A DNA stretch of 64,000 nucleotides, from assembly GCF_030582395.1 (NCBI RefSeq), contig NZ_CP104381.1, forward strand, positions 434,001-498,000, read 5' to 3'. The position numbers and the translations under genes are program-made. Positions 49,821-59,681 of the stretch are shown here, piece by piece (the first letter of the stretch is position 1; each line of letters opens with the position of its first letter). The notes beneath the pieces are model-generated. The model had not been told where the DNA came from. It searched no databases and worked only from the letters and a program-made list of their open reading frames with translations. This DNA comes from Ralstonia pickettii (GTDB lineage Bacteria; Pseudomonadota; Gammaproteobacteria; Burkholderiales; Burkholderiaceae).

Positions 49821-51371
49821 ATGGACACGACGATGGAGCGAAGCGCCAACCCGGGCGTGCCCCGCAATCGGGCAGCCGCACCGGATACCGACGTCGACGT
49901 GCTGATCGTCGGTGCGGGCCTCTCGGGCATTGGCGCGGCGTATCACCTGCGCGAGCGCTGCCCGTCGGCGCGTTTCACCATTCTCGAAGGGCGCGAAGCC
50001 ATCGGCGGCACGTGGGACTTGTTCCGCTATCCGGGCATCCGCTCCGATTCCGACATGTTCACGCTCGGCTACAGCTTCCGACCGTGGCACAGCAGCAAGG
50101 CCATCTCCGACGGTCAGACGATCCTCGATTACATCCGAGACACCGCGCGCGTGTTCGGCATCGACAAATCCATCCGTTTCCGCCACAAGGTGACGGGTGC
50201 GAGCTGGGATTCCGCCGCCGCGCGCTGGACCGTGCAGGCGCTGCGCAGCGATGGCACGCGCGAGGAACCGGTGCAGTTCACCTGCAAGTTCCTCTACATG
50301 TGCAGCGGCTATTACGACTACGAAGAGGGCCACGCCCCGACGTGGCCCGAGATGGACAGGTTCCAGGGCCGCATCGTCCATCCGCAGCATTGGCCGAACG
50401 ATCTTTCGTATGCGGGAAAGCGTGTGGTGGTGATCGGTAGCGGGGCCACGGCCGTCACGCTTGTGCCCGCGATGGCGGGCACCGCGCAGCATGTGACGAT
50501 GCTGCAGCGCTCGCCTACTTACATCGTCTCGCGGCCCGAAGAGGATGCCTTGGCCAACACGTTGCGTCGCTGGCTGCCGTCCGGTCTCGCTCACCGGCTG
50601 GTGCGCACGAAGAACGTGCTGCTGACGATGTACTTCTACAGCCTCGCGCGTCGCAAGCCGAAGGCATTCAAAGACTTCATCATCCGCATGGCCGGCAAGC
50701 AGATCGGCCCCGGGTTCGACGTGCGCAAACACCTCACGCCGCGCTATAACCCGTGGGACCAGCGCCTGTGCCTCGTGCCGGACGGCGATCTGTTCAAGAC
50801 GATCCGCGCGGGCAAGGCGTCGATTGCGACCGACGAAATCGAACGCTTCACCGCCACCGGCCTGCAGCTCAAGAGCGGCGAGCATCTTGATGCGGACGTG
50901 ATCGTCACGGCCACGGGGCTCAAATTGAAAGTGCTGGGCGGGGCGGCCATCACCGTCGACGGGCGTGCCGTGAATCTGGCCGAGACGGTGTCGTACAAGG
51001 GCATGATGTACAGCGGCGTGCCGAACCTGGCGTCGTCATTCGGCTATACGAATGCATCGTGGACGCTCAAGGCTGAGTTGATCGCGCAGTACGTCTGCCG
51101 GCTGCTCAACCACATGCAGTCCAACGGCTTCGATACCTGCGTGCCGCGTCTCGACGACGAAGCCATGAGCCGCGAGCCCGCCGTCGATCTGACGTCAGGC
51201 TACATCCAGCGCGCGTCGGCCATCCTGCCCAAGCAGGGCGACAAGCAGCCGTGGAAGTCATATCAGAACTACGCGCGCGATCTGATGATGCTCAAGTTCG
51301 GCACACTGGCCGACAGTGCCATGCAGTTCGAACGCCGTGCCCAGCCGATCGGCGCGGCGCAGCCCGCCTAA
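49821..51371 (+). CDS. Flavin-containing Baeyer-Villiger-type monooxygenase
   Basis: 516 residues from the ATG at 49821 with AGGAG upstream. First Rossmann motif VLIVGAGLSGIGAAYHL, the BVMO fingerprint FQGRIVHPQHWP (FxGxxxHxxxWP form), and a second nucleotide motif VVVIGSGATAVTLVPAM. It would insert oxygen into ketones or oxidise hydrophobic substrates with NADPH. The alpha/beta hydrolase downstream could cleave the resulting ester. Divergent TetR regulator and operator as above. Confidence 0.92.
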   Translation: MDTTMERSANPGVPRNRAAAPDTDVDVLIVGAGLSGIGAAYHLRERCPSARFTILEGREAIGGTWDLFRYPGIRSDSDMFTLGYSFRPWHSSKAISDGQTILDYIRDTARVFGIDKSIRFRHKVTGASWDSAAARWTVQALRSDGTREEPVQFTCKFLYMCSGYYDYEEGHAPTWPEMDRFQGRIVHPQHWPNDLSYAGKRVVVIGSGATAVTLVPAMAGTAQHVTMLQRSPTYIVSRPEEDALANTLRRWLPSGLAHRLVRTKNVLLTMYFYSLARRKPKAFKDFIIRMAGKQIGPGFDVRKHLTPRYNPWDQRLCLVPDGDLFKTIRAGKASIATDEIERFTATGLQLKSGEHLDADVIVTATGLKLKVLGGAAITVDGRAVNLAETVSYKGMMYSGVPNLASSFGYTNASWTLKAELIAQYVCRLLNHMQSNGFDTCVPRLDDEAMSREPAVDLTSGYIQRASAILPKQGDKQPWKSYQNYARDLMMLKFGTLADSAMQFERRAQPIGAAQPA

Positions 51372-51394
51372 CCGCCTCCCGCTTTGGGGACACT

Positions 51395-52351
51395 ATGACC
51401 AGCATCGTTCTCGGCGTCATCGCGCTAGCCATCCTCGCGCCTGTTGCGTTCACGTTTTTCATCGCTCGCCGCGTCACCAAGGGGTTCCCGCCCGAAGGTC
51501 AGTTCATTGATATCGGCGGCGATCGCCTGCACTACATCGATCGGGGCCAAGGCCCTGCCATCGTATTCGTGCACGGCCTGTGCGGAAATCTGCGCAACTT
51601 TGCGTACCTGGATATGGACCGGCTGGCGCGCTCGCACCGCGTGATCGTGATCGACCGACCGGGGGCAGGGCGATCCGTGCGCGCTGCGGATTCGCCGGTC
51701 AACATCTACGCGCAGGCCCGCACGGTCGCGCAGTGCATCGAGCAGCTTGGGCTCGACAAGCCCGTGCTGGTGGGGCATTCGCTTGGTGGGGCGATTTCGC
51801 TTGCGGTGGGGCTGAACCATCCGCACGTTATCCGCCGGCTCGCGTTGATCGCGCCGCTCACGCACGCAGAAAGCGCGCCGCCGGGTGCGTTCAGGGGCTT
51901 GGTGTTGACGTCGCCGCTGGTGCGCAGGCTGGTGTCATGGACGCTGGCGATCCCGCTGTCGATCATCAACTCCCGTAAGGCCATCGACGCGGTGTTTGCG
52001 CCCGAGGCCATGCCGAAGGATTTCCCGTTCAAGGGTGGGGGCTTGCTGGGGCTGCGTCCGCATGTGTTTTATGCGGCTTCGTCGGATCTGGTCGCTGCGC
52101 CGGAAGACCTGCCCGACATGGAACGCCGCTATGCCTCGATGACGGTGCCCGTCGACGTGCTGTACGGCCGCGGTGACCGCATCCTCAACGTCAAACGCCA
52201 GGGCGAAGCGCTCAAGCAGAAGCTCGATCGTGTGAACCTGCGCATCATCGACGGTGGCCATATGCTGCCCGTGACGCAACCGGCGTTGACGACGGATTGG
52301 GTGTTGGCGGTGGCCGCTGCGGCGCCGGCGCAAGCAGAAGTGCTTGCGTAA
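51395..52351 (+). CDS. Membrane-anchored alpha/beta hydrolase
   Basis: 318 residues from the ATG at 51395, 23 bases after the monooxygenase gene. An N-terminal hydrophobic segment (VLGVIALAILAPVAFTFFIA) acts as anchor or uncleaved signal. Hydrolase features: oxyanion-hole VFVHGLCGN, nucleophile elbow LVGHSLGGA, and the C-terminal His in IDGGHMLPV. Together with the BVMO it could oxidise and then hydrolyse a ketone or terpene-like compound. Followed by a bidirectional terminator. Confidence 0.9.
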   Translation: MTSIVLGVIALAILAPVAFTFFIARRVTKGFPPEGQFIDIGGDRLHYIDRGQGPAIVFVHGLCGNLRNFAYLDMDRLARSHRVIVIDRPGAGRSVRAADSPVNIYAQARTVAQCIEQLGLDKPVLVGHSLGGAISLAVGLNHPHVIRRLALIAPLTHAESAPPGAFRGLVLTSPLVRRLVSWTLAIPLSIINSRKAIDAVFAPEAMPKDFPFKGGGLLGLRPHVFYAASSDLVAAPEDLPDMERRYASMTVPVDVLYGRGDRILNVKRQGEALKQKLDRVNLRIIDGGHMLPVTQPALTTDWVLAVAAAAPAQAEVLA

Positions 52352-52392
52352 CGCGACTCCCCCTGGCGATGGCAGGGGCGAAGCAGAAAAGC

Positions 52393-52420
52393 AAAAAGCC
52401 CTGCCGAAGCAGGGCTTTTT
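52393..52420. terminator. Bidirectional rho-independent terminator
   Basis: AAAAAGCCCTGC, loop CGAA, GCAGGGCTTTTT: a 12-bp perfect stem with A/T runs on both sides. It serves the alpha/beta hydrolase gene reading rightward and the tRNA gene reading leftward. Confidence 0.93.
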
Positions 52421-52426
52421 GGTATT

Positions 52427-52503
<77 letters not shown>

Positions 52504-52551
52504 GAAGAAGCGGGATTCTACCGTCTTCGGCGAATATGTCAACCCCCTGCG

Positions 52552-54255
52552 TCAGTCGTTGCGATAAATATCCACATCCTTGGTCTCGCGCACGAAGAGC
52601 ACACCGATCACGAAGGTGATGGCCGCGATCCAGATCGGGTACCACAAACCGTGATAGATATTGCCGTTCTGGGCCACCAGGGCGAACGAGATGGTCGGCA
52701 GCAGGCCCCCGAACCAGCCGTTGCCGATGTGATACGGCAGCGACATCGACGAATACCGGATGCGCGTCGGGAACATCTCCACCAGCATCGCCGCGATCGG
52801 GCCGTAGACCATGGTCACGTAGATCACCAGGATCACCAGGATCACCAGCACCATGACCGTGTTCATCTGGGCGGGATCGGCCTTGGCGGGGTAGTTGGCC
52901 GCCTTGAGCGACTCGCTCACCTGCTTCTTGAAGTCGGCGATCTTCGTCTTGCTGTCGGCGTCGAAACTCTGACCGTCTGCCGTGCGCGTGGCGTTGAGCG
53001 AGCTGATCTGCTTACCCGCGATCGACACCGAGGCCACCGTGCCGGCCGGGCCTTCGACCGTCTCGTAGCTGGCCGACGCCTGCGCCAGCGTACGCTTGGC
53101 GATGTCGCACGACGAGCGGAAGTCCACCTCGCGGGCGATCGGGCTGCCCTGGAACGAGCATTCCTTCGGGTCGACCGTGATGGTGATCTGCGCGGTCTGC
53201 TGGGCACGCTCCAGCGCCGGGTTGGCATAGTGCGTGAGCGCCTTGAACAGCGGGAAGTAGGTCACCACCGCCAGCAGGCAGCCGGCCATGATGATCTTCT
53301 TGCGGCCGATGCGGTCCGACAGCGAGCCGAAGAACACGAAGAAGGGCGTGCCGATAGCAAGCGCTACGGCAATCAGCACGTTGGCCGTGAAGGCGTCGAC
53401 CTTCAGCACCTGCGTGAGGAAGAACAGCGCGTAGAACTGGCCCGTGTACCAGACCACAGCCTGGCCGGCGGTCAGGCCGATCAGCGCCAGGATCACGATC
53501 TTCAGGTTGCGCCATTGGCCGAACGCTTCCGTCAACGGGGCCTTGGAGGTCTTGCCCTCTGCCTTCATCTTCTGGAATGCCGGCGATTCGCTCATCGACA
53601 AACGGATGTACACCGACGTGGCGAGCAGCAGGATCGAGACCAGGAACGGAATGCGCCAGCCCCAGTCGTCGAACGCCTTGCCGGTCAGTTCGCGCACGGC
53701 CAGGATGACGACCAGCGACAGGAACAGGCCGAGCGTGGCCGTCGTCTGGATCCACGACGTGTAGGCACCGCGGCGGCCGTGCGGCGCGTGCTCGGCGACA
53801 TACGTGGCGGCGCCACCGTACTCACCGCCCAGCGCCAGACCCTGCAGCATGCGCAACGCGATGAGGATGATCGGCGCGGCAACGCCAATCGTGCCGTATG
53901 ACGGGAGCAGGCCGACGATGAACGTCGACGTACCCATGATGACGATGGTCACCAGGAACGTGTACTTGCGCCCGATCATGTCGCCCAGCCGGCCAAACAC
54001 CAGCGCGCCGAACGGGCGCACCAGGAAGCCGGCAGCAAATGCCAGCAACGCGAAGATGAAGCCAGCCGTGGGGTCCAGGCCCGAGAAGAACTGCTTGGCG
54101 ATGATGGCCGCAAGCGAGCCGTAGAGATAGAAGTCGTACCACTCGAAGACCGTCCCCAGCGACGAAGCGAAGATGACCTTCTTCTCCTCCCTCGTCATGG
54201 GCGCGGGCTGCACACGCCCGGCGGGCGCGTTCGGTGCACTTTGCACGGTTGCCAT
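52552..54255 (-). CDS. MFS transporter (MHS family) with long periplasmic insertion
   Basis: 567 residues, about 120 more than usual. Start at 54255 with AGGAGAC upstream. N-terminal TVFEWYDFYLYGSLAA and GRLGDMIGRKYTF, GLALGGEYGGAATYVAEHA are MHS-family hallmarks. Between predicted helices 9 and 10 lies a soluble insertion (about residues 342-465) with cysteines at about 366 and 383 and no membrane character. By topology it should be periplasmic. Substrate unknown; MHS members carry organic acids, betaine or shikimate. Confidence 0.9.
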   Translation of the reverse strand: MATVQSAPNAPAGRVQPAPMTREEKKVIFASSLGTVFEWYDFYLYGSLAAIIAKQFFSGLDPTAGFIFALLAFAAGFLVRPFGALVFGRLGDMIGRKYTFLVTIVIMGTSTFIVGLLPSYGTIGVAAPIILIALRMLQGLALGGEYGGAATYVAEHAPHGRRGAYTSWIQTTATLGLFLSLVVILAVRELTGKAFDDWGWRIPFLVSILLLATSVYIRLSMSESPAFQKMKAEGKTSKAPLTEAFGQWRNLKIVILALIGLTAGQAVVWYTGQFYALFFLTQVLKVDAFTANVLIAVALAIGTPFFVFFGSLSDRIGRKKIIMAGCLLAVVTYFPLFKALTHYANPALERAQQTAQITITVDPKECSFQGSPIAREVDFRSSCDIAKRTLAQASASYETVEGPAGTVASVSIAGKQISSLNATRTADGQSFDADSKTKIADFKKQVSESLKAANYPAKADPAQMNTVMVLVILVILVIYVTMVYGPIAAMLVEMFPTRIRYSSMSLPYHIGNGWFGGLLPTISFALVAQNGNIYHGLWYPIWIAAITFVIGVLFVRETKDVDIYRND

Positions 54256-54780
54256 GTTGTCTCCTGTTTTTTTCGTAGGTCGTCCCGCTGGGCATGGACA
54301 TGACAACGCAAACGCTTTTCGCCCGCGGAAGTGTCAAGGATTGTGGGAGCCGAAACTTACGGCGTTCTGACAAGCATGTGCCTTTCGATGCGCGCGATCG
54401 GCGGTCTGGATTCCCGAAAAATCAGGCACTTGGGATTGCTCCGGCGGTCGCGCCGACCATGGTTTCGGCCCTGGCACCGATGCGTGCGCTGCATCATCCC
54501 AAAGCCGGCTTATGCAAGCAGCGCCAACCGGTATATGCACTTCCTCCAAATGTGCATGCGCACAAGATGTGCACCGTTGACGGCGCGGTTTTTGGCAAGG
54601 GGCGTCGTTTTGCAGCGGATTTGCCGGCAGTTGGCGCGTACGGTTTCTGACGTCTGGTTGTAGCGCTAGGGAAAACCACTATCGCAGTAAAACCGCCGCT
54701 GACAGCGTGAGTAAGAGTTCAGTCAGTTTCGCTCTCCAGAATCGCCGCACACATTCCAAGAGCAAACCAGGAGACAGGCG
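54256..54780. other. Intergenic region between the MFS gene and DUF485-actP
   Basis: About 525 bases with no supported gene. Contains TGTGC-N4-GCACA (54551-54564), a possible dimeric-regulator site, and two AAAACC copies (about 54672-54695) near the DUF485 gene, in a segment that probably holds the actP promoter. AGGAGA lies just before the DUF485 ATG. Small frames here have no ribosome sites. Confidence 0.55.
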
Positions 54781-55089
54781 ATGCAGGATGGATTGGTAGG
54801 AAAAATCGAGGCGCATCCGAAATATGCGCAGCTCAAGCAGCGACGCAACAGGCTTGGCGTCGTTCTGACGGTGCTGATGCTGGTGGTGTATTACGGCTAC
54901 ATCGCGCTGATCGCGTTCGATAAGCCCTTCCTCGCCAAGCCCGTGGGCACGGGCGTGATGAGTGTGGGCGTGCCAGTCGGCATGGCGGTCATCATTTTCA
55001 CTGTCGTCATTACCGGCATCTACGTGCGCCGCGCCAACAGCGAATACGATCAACTGACGCAGGACATCCTGAAGGACGTCGCCAAATGA
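54781..55089 (+). CDS. yjcH: DUF485 family inner-membrane protein (YjcH)
   Basis: 102 residues with two membrane helices ([20 protein letters not shown] and [20 protein letters not shown]) and the DUF485 ending [12 protein letters not shown]. YjcH is the conserved partner encoded beside actP and thought to help the symporter. Its stop overlaps the actP start (ATGA). Confidence 0.93.
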   Translation: MQDGLVGKIEAHPKYAQLKQRRNRLGVVLTVLMLVVYYGYIALIAFDKPFLAKPVGTGVMSVGVPVGMAVIIFTVVITGIYVRRANSEYDQLTQDILKDVAK

Positions 55090-56816
55090 AGAAGATGCTT
55101 TCAATCTTGCTGGCGGCGTCATTGGCCGCAGGCGCCTGCGGAGCAGCCTTCGCTGCGGGTGGCGATGTCGGACAGACCGCCAAGCAGGCCACCAACACCA
55201 CGGCCATCGTGCTCTTCGCACTGTTTGTGGCCGGCACGCTGTGGATCACGAAGTGGGCGGCCAAGCGCACGCGCTCCGCGGCAGATTTCTACACCGCGGG
55301 CGGCGGCATCACCGGTTTCCAGAATGGCCTGGCTATTTCGGGCGACTACATGTCGGCGGCGTCCTTCCTGGGCATTTCCGCCGCCGTGATGACCTCCGGC
55401 TACGACGGCCTGATCTACTCCATCGGCTTTCTGGTCGGCTGGCCGATCATCACGTTCCTGATGGCCGAACGGCTGCGCAACCTTGGCAAGTTCACCTTTG
55501 CAGACGTGGCGGGCTATCGCTTCGAGCAAGGCCCGATCCGCAGCTTTGCCGCGATCGGCACACTGGTCGTGGTGGCGTTCTATTTGATCGCCCAGATGGT
55601 GGGGGCAGGTCAACTCATCAAATTGCTGTTCGGGCTGGATTACTGGATCGCGGTGGTGATCGTCGGCGCGTTGATGATGGTCTACGTGCTCTTCGGCGGC
55701 ATGACCGCAACGACCTGGGTGCAGATCATCAAGGCGTGCATGCTGTTGGCGGGCGTGACCTTCATGGCGATCATGGTGCTGGCGCAGTACGGCTTCAGCC
55801 CGGAAGCGCTGTTTGCCAAGGCGGTGCAGGTGAAGACCGCCATTGCTGCCAACGCGGGCAAGTCGCCGGACGACGCAACCAAGATCGGCTTGTCCGTGAT
55901 GTCGCCGGGTGGCTTTATCAAGGATCCGATTTCGGCCATCTCGTTCGGCATGGCGCTGATGTTCGGCACCGCCGGCCTGCCGCACATTCTGATGCGTTTC
56001 TTTACGGTGCCCGATGCCAAGGAGGCGCGCAAATCGGTCTTCTGGGCCACCACCTGGATCGGCTACTTCTACATCCTGATCTTCATCATCGGTTTTGGCG
56101 CCATCACGCTGGTGCTGACCAACCCGGAAATGGCCGATGTGGCCAAGGGCGTGATCAAGGGCGGCGCAGGCACGGCCAACATGGCGGCCGTGCTGGTGGC
56201 CAAATCGGTGGGCGGCGATGTGTTCTACGGCTTCATTTCGGCCGTGGCCTTTGCCACGATTCTGGCGGTGGTGGCGGGGCTGACGCTGTCGGGCGCGTCG
56301 GCCGTGTCGCATGATCTCTACGCCACGGTATTCAAGAACGGCAAGGCCAACAGCGCCGATGAGCTGAAGGTCTCGCGTATCACCACGCTGGTCCTGGGCG
56401 TGATCGCCGTGCTGCTGGGCATTGCGTTTGAAAAGCAGAACATCGCGTTCATGGTGTCGCTGGCGTTTGCGGTGGCGGCATCGGCCAACTTCCCGGTGTT
56501 GTTCCTGTCGATGCTGTGGAAGGGCTGTACCACGCGTGGCGCGGTCATCGGCGGGTTCCTGGGGCTGATCTCGTCGGTCGGCTTGACGATCGTTTCGCCG
56601 TCGGTGTGGGAAGCCACACTCGGCTATCCGAAGGGCTCGGCGTGGTTCCCGTACACATCGCCCGCGCTGTTCTCGATGACGATCGGCTTCGTGGGCGTGT
56701 GGCTGTTCTCCGTGCTGGACAGCAGCGTTCGCGCCAAGAACGAAAAGGCGTCGTTTGCCGCGCAACAGGTCCGCTCGGAAACGGGCCTCGGTGCGGCTGG
56801 CGCATCGGGCCACTGA
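55086..56816 (+). CDS. actP: Cation/acetate symporter ActP
   Basis: 576 residues, SLC5/SSS family. A signal-like N-terminus is followed by about 13 helices. The region [20 protein letters not shown], then [15 protein letters not shown] and [16 protein letters not shown] closely matches E. coli ActP. It takes up acetate (and other short acids or glycolate) with Na+. Coupled to the DUF485 gene; a cNMP/CBS/DUF294 gene follows 64 bases later. Confidence 0.95.
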   Translation: MKKMLSILLAASLAAGACGAAFAAGGDVGQTAKQATNTTAIVLFALFVAGTLWITKWAAKRTRSAADFYTAGGGITGFQNGLAISGDYMSAASFLGISAAVMTSGYDGLIYSIGFLVGWPIITFLMAERLRNLGKFTFADVAGYRFEQGPIRSFAAIGTLVVVAFYLIAQMVGAGQLIKLLFGLDYWIAVVIVGALMMVYVLFGGMTATTWVQIIKACMLLAGVTFMAIMVLAQYGFSPEALFAKAVQVKTAIAANAGKSPDDATKIGLSVMSPGGFIKDPISAISFGMALMFGTAGLPHILMRFFTVPDAKEARKSVFWATTWIGYFYILIFIIGFGAITLVLTNPEMADVAKGVIKGGAGTANMAAVLVAKSVGGDVFYGFISAVAFATILAVVAGLTLSGASAVSHDLYATVFKNGKANSADELKVSRITTLVLGVIAVLLGIAFEKQNIAFMVSLAFAVAASANFPVLFLSMLWKGCTTRGAVIGGFLGLISSVGLTIVSPSVWEATLGYPKGSAWFPYTSPALFSMTIGFVGVWLFSVLDSSVRAKNEKASFAAQQVRSETGLGAAGASGH

Positions 56817-56880
56817 TCGGCCACTGCCCACGCTGACCGGAGGCGGGTGACGCACTGCATCGCCCGCCTTCAAGGCAACC

Positions 56881-58707
56881 ATGCCCAGCGCTTTCAACTT
56901 CGCCGTCTGGCCGTTCGATTGCCTCAATCAGGACGAGCAGCGCCTGGTGCGCGATGCGGTCGACATCGGCTATTACCCAGAAGGGCAGACCATCCTGGAT
57001 GCAGGTGCCGCACCGCTGCACCTGTTCGTGATCATCAAAGGCCGTGTCGCCCAGTACGACGGCGACGAGCTGATCGCCACCTACGGCCCCGACGATTGCT
57101 TTGACGGCCGGGCGCTGGTGGCCGGCAAGGCGAGCAGCAGCTTCGTCGCTGCTGAAGAAGTGGTGGCTTATCAGGTGGCACGTCAGGCGGTGCGCGACCT
57201 TATTGCTGCCAACGCCACCTTCGGTGCGCTGCTTTTTTCCGATCTCGGCAGCAAGCTCAGCGCCATTGCACAGCGGCAGAGCATGGAGACGATGCAGTCG
57301 CTGGCCGTCTCGCATGTGAGCGATGCCTTCATCCGGCCTGCCCATTTTGTCGATGCCGGCACGGACGTGGTCTCCGTGGTGAAGCTGTTTCAGGCACTGA
57401 ACACCTCGAATGTGCTCGTGCGCGATGGCACCGCCAGCCCGCCGCGAGTGGGCATCTTCACACGCAGTTCGTTGCAACGCGCCGTCCTGCAAGGCACTCC
57501 GCTGGATCGTCTGCCGGTGGGGCAGATGAGCCAGTTCTCGCTGATCACCGTGCCGGCCTCTGCGCAGATCAGCGACGCGCTGACATTGATGCTGCGCCAT
57601 CGCGTGCACCGGCTGGTCGTCACCCGCGGGGATGAGATTCTCGGTTTGCTGGAATCACTGGATGTGTTCAGCTTTCTTGCCAACCACTCCTATCTGCTGA
57701 CAGTCCAGATCAACCTGGCGCAGGATTTGGACGCGCTCGCCCAGGTGGCAGCGCAGATTACGCGGATGGTCGCGTTGCTCACGCGTGGCGGCTCGCGCAT
57801 TGACCACGTCGCCAGTCTCGTGCGCGAAATCAACGCCCGCCTGTTTGAACGCGCCTGGCAGATGGTTGCGCCCCCCGAACTCGTTGAAAACAGTTGCCTG
57901 TTCGTCATGGGCAGTGAGGGGCGCGGCGAGCAACTGCTCAAGACCGATCAGGACAACGCGTTGGTACTGCGCGATGGCTACGTGCCACCCGCGGATCTGC
58001 AGCGTATCGTCACGCGCTTCTCCGATGCGCTGGGCGCATTCGGCTACCCGCCGTGCCCCGGCGGCATCATGCTGAGCCGGCCCGAGTGGTGCATGACCGC
58101 GAGTGACTTCGCGCGGCGCATTCGCGAATGGCTCATCCTGCCGAGCCCCGAGGGCCTGATGCATCTGGCGATTTTCTTCGATGCGCATCCGGTGTGCGGC
58201 GATGCCGCCTTGCTCAACCAACTGCGGCGCGCTCTGCTGGAATTGACGGTCGACAATGACGCCGTCCTCGGCCGCTTTGCCGCTGCTGTTGAAGCTTTCA
58301 GCGCCGCGCCGGGCTGGCGCGATCGCCTGCTTGGGTTTGGCGACTCCGACCCCGTACTCGATGTGAAGAAGGAGGGCATCTTCCCGATCGTTCATGGGGT
58401 GCGCAGCCTTGCGCTCGCCCACCGGATACTCGACGAGACAGGCACCGTGCCGCGCCTGGAAGCTCTGGTGCGCGCCGGGGCGCTCGACGCGCACATGGCC
58501 GCCGAGCTGGGCGATAGCCTGCACTTCCTGATGACGCTGCGGCTTAAAGCCGGGCTGGCGGAAATCGATGCGCATCAACCTGTGTCGAGCGACGTGCATC
58601 TGGCGCGCCTTTCGTCGCTGGAGCGCGATCTGCTCAAGGACGCGCTGAGCACCGTCAAACGGTTCAAAACGCTGCTCCGGCAGCGCTGGCGGACCGAGTG
58701 GATGTGA
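56881..58707 (+). CDS. cNMP-binding/CBS/DUF294 signalling protein
   Basis: 608 residues: an N-terminal cyclic-nucleotide-binding-like domain (about 15-130), a CBS pair (about 145-275), a DUF294 nucleotidyltransferase-like domain with VMGSEGRGEQLLKTDQDNAL near 340-360, and a DUF294_C substrate domain. The GSEGRxEQ and TDxDN pattern is the GlnD-like nucleotidyltransferase motif. Such proteins often lie next to SSS symporters and may uridylylate or adenylylate a partner, or sense nucleotides. Target unknown. Confidence 0.92.
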   Translation: MPSAFNFAVWPFDCLNQDEQRLVRDAVDIGYYPEGQTILDAGAAPLHLFVIIKGRVAQYDGDELIATYGPDDCFDGRALVAGKASSSFVAAEEVVAYQVARQAVRDLIAANATFGALLFSDLGSKLSAIAQRQSMETMQSLAVSHVSDAFIRPAHFVDAGTDVVSVVKLFQALNTSNVLVRDGTASPPRVGIFTRSSLQRAVLQGTPLDRLPVGQMSQFSLITVPASAQISDALTLMLRHRVHRLVVTRGDEILGLLESLDVFSFLANHSYLLTVQINLAQDLDALAQVAAQITRMVALLTRGGSRIDHVASLVREINARLFERAWQMVAPPELVENSCLFVMGSEGRGEQLLKTDQDNALVLRDGYVPPADLQRIVTRFSDALGAFGYPPCPGGIMLSRPEWCMTASDFARRIREWLILPSPEGLMHLAIFFDAHPVCGDAALLNQLRRALLELTVDNDAVLGRFAAAVEAFSAAPGWRDRLLGFGDSDPVLDVKKEGIFPIVHGVRSLALAHRILDETGTVPRLEALVRAGALDAHMAAELGDSLHFLMTLRLKAGLAEIDAHQPVSSDVHLARLSSLERDLLKDALSTVKRFKTLLRQRWRTEWM

Positions 58708-58709
58708 TC

Positions 58710-59360
58710 ATGGGTGGGCGGCTTGCGAGCTGGCTGCAGGTTCTGCAAAGGCAGCGCCAGATGCGAAAGTTGCGCGATCCGGCGTTCCGCTTCCTGCTTG
58801 ATGCACCGCCCCCAGGCGAGTGGGTCGCGCTTGATTGCGAGACCACCGGCCTGAACGTGCGCACCGACGAGGTTGTCTCCATCGGTGCCGTCCGTATCGT
58901 CGGCAATCGCATTCTGACAAGCGAACGCCTGGAGCTGCTGATCCGGCCGCAAGGGGAGATGCGCCCGGAAAGCATCTGCGTGCATCGCCTGCGCAATCGC
59001 GACCTGGACAGCGGGGTGTCGATCGAGCAGGCCATTCATGCACTGCTGCACTTCATTGGCAGCAGGCCTCTGGTCGGCTACTACCTTGAGTTCGATGTGG
59101 CGATGCTCAATCGGGTGGTGGTGCCCATGCTCGGCATCGGATTGCCGCAGCCCAAGATCGAAGTCTCGGCCCTTTACTACGACTATCGATTCCAGCAGCT
59201 GCCGCCGTATCGGCAGCAGGGCGACGCCGATCTCGACCTGCGCTTCGCCACCGTCATGAAGGAACTCGACTTGCCGACCTGGGATGCGCACGACGCGCTG
59301 AACGACGCGGTGATGGCTGCGTTGGCCTTTGTGAAGCTGCGCCAATTGGGAGCAGCGTAA
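58710..59360 (+). CDS. DEDDh 3'-5' exonuclease (DnaQ-like)
   Basis: 216 residues from the ATG at 58710; a GTG at 58698, inside the preceding gene, is the alternative. Exonuclease motifs: ALDCETTGLNVRTDEVVSIGAVRI (Asp and Glu), GYYLEFDVAMLNRVV (Asp), and AHDALNDAVMAALAFVK (His and Asp). It is the DNA polymerase III epsilon-like protein regularly found after DUF294 genes near SSS symporters. Substrate unknown. Confidence 0.92.
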   Translation: MGGRLASWLQVLQRQRQMRKLRDPAFRFLLDAPPPGEWVALDCETTGLNVRTDEVVSIGAVRIVGNRILTSERLELLIRPQGEMRPESICVHRLRNRDLDSGVSIEQAIHALLHFIGSRPLVGYYLEFDVAMLNRVVVPMLGIGLPQPKIEVSALYYDYRFQQLPPYRQQGDADLDLRFATVMKELDLPTWDAHDALNDAVMAALAFVKLRQLGAA

Positions 59361-59369
59361 CGCGCGGGG

Positions 59370-59681
59370 TCAGATGGACGGCGGCTGGGTGGGTTCCGAC
59401 GTATCGCGCTGCACCGCTTCTTCGTGTTCGGCGGCCGTATCTGCAGCGCGGTTGGTGCGCCATGCATACAGCACGGTAATCAGCACATAGACGATGGGCG
59501 CACCTTGCGCGCCAACCCAGTACGCGAAGGTCCAGTCCGAGTTGAAGAGGTGCATCGACAGGTCGCGTGCAAAAAACGCGATCACAAACGTCACCACGAA
59601 CCACACTGCGAGCAGCGCTGCGATCCAACGCATGTTGGCAATCCACCTGCGGCGCGCTGGCGTTCCGGGCGTGATGCTCAT
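59370..59681 (-). CDS. DUF4212 sodium/substrate symporter small subunit
   Basis: 103 residues with two membrane helices (IAALLAVWFVVTFVIAFFA and GAPIVYVLITVLYAWRTNRA). The DUF4212 pattern is clear: LLAVWFVVTF, then FAYWVGAQGAPIVYVLI. DUF4212 normally sits beside a VC_2705-type SSS symporter; here it is the last gene of a two-component operon with no large subunit next to it. Its 5' end overlaps the kinase gene by 4 bases. Confidence 0.88.
   Translation of the reverse strand: MSITPGTPARRRWIANMRWIAALLAVWFVVTFVIAFFARDLSMHLFNSDWTFAYWVGAQGAPIVYVLITVLYAWRTNRAADTAAEHEEAVQRDTSEPTQPPSI

Noticed and set aside
54307-54663. Small rightward frames of 110-118 codons in the MFS-DUF485 gap
   Set aside because: They overlap each other in different frames, lack ribosome sites and look like random high-GC frames.
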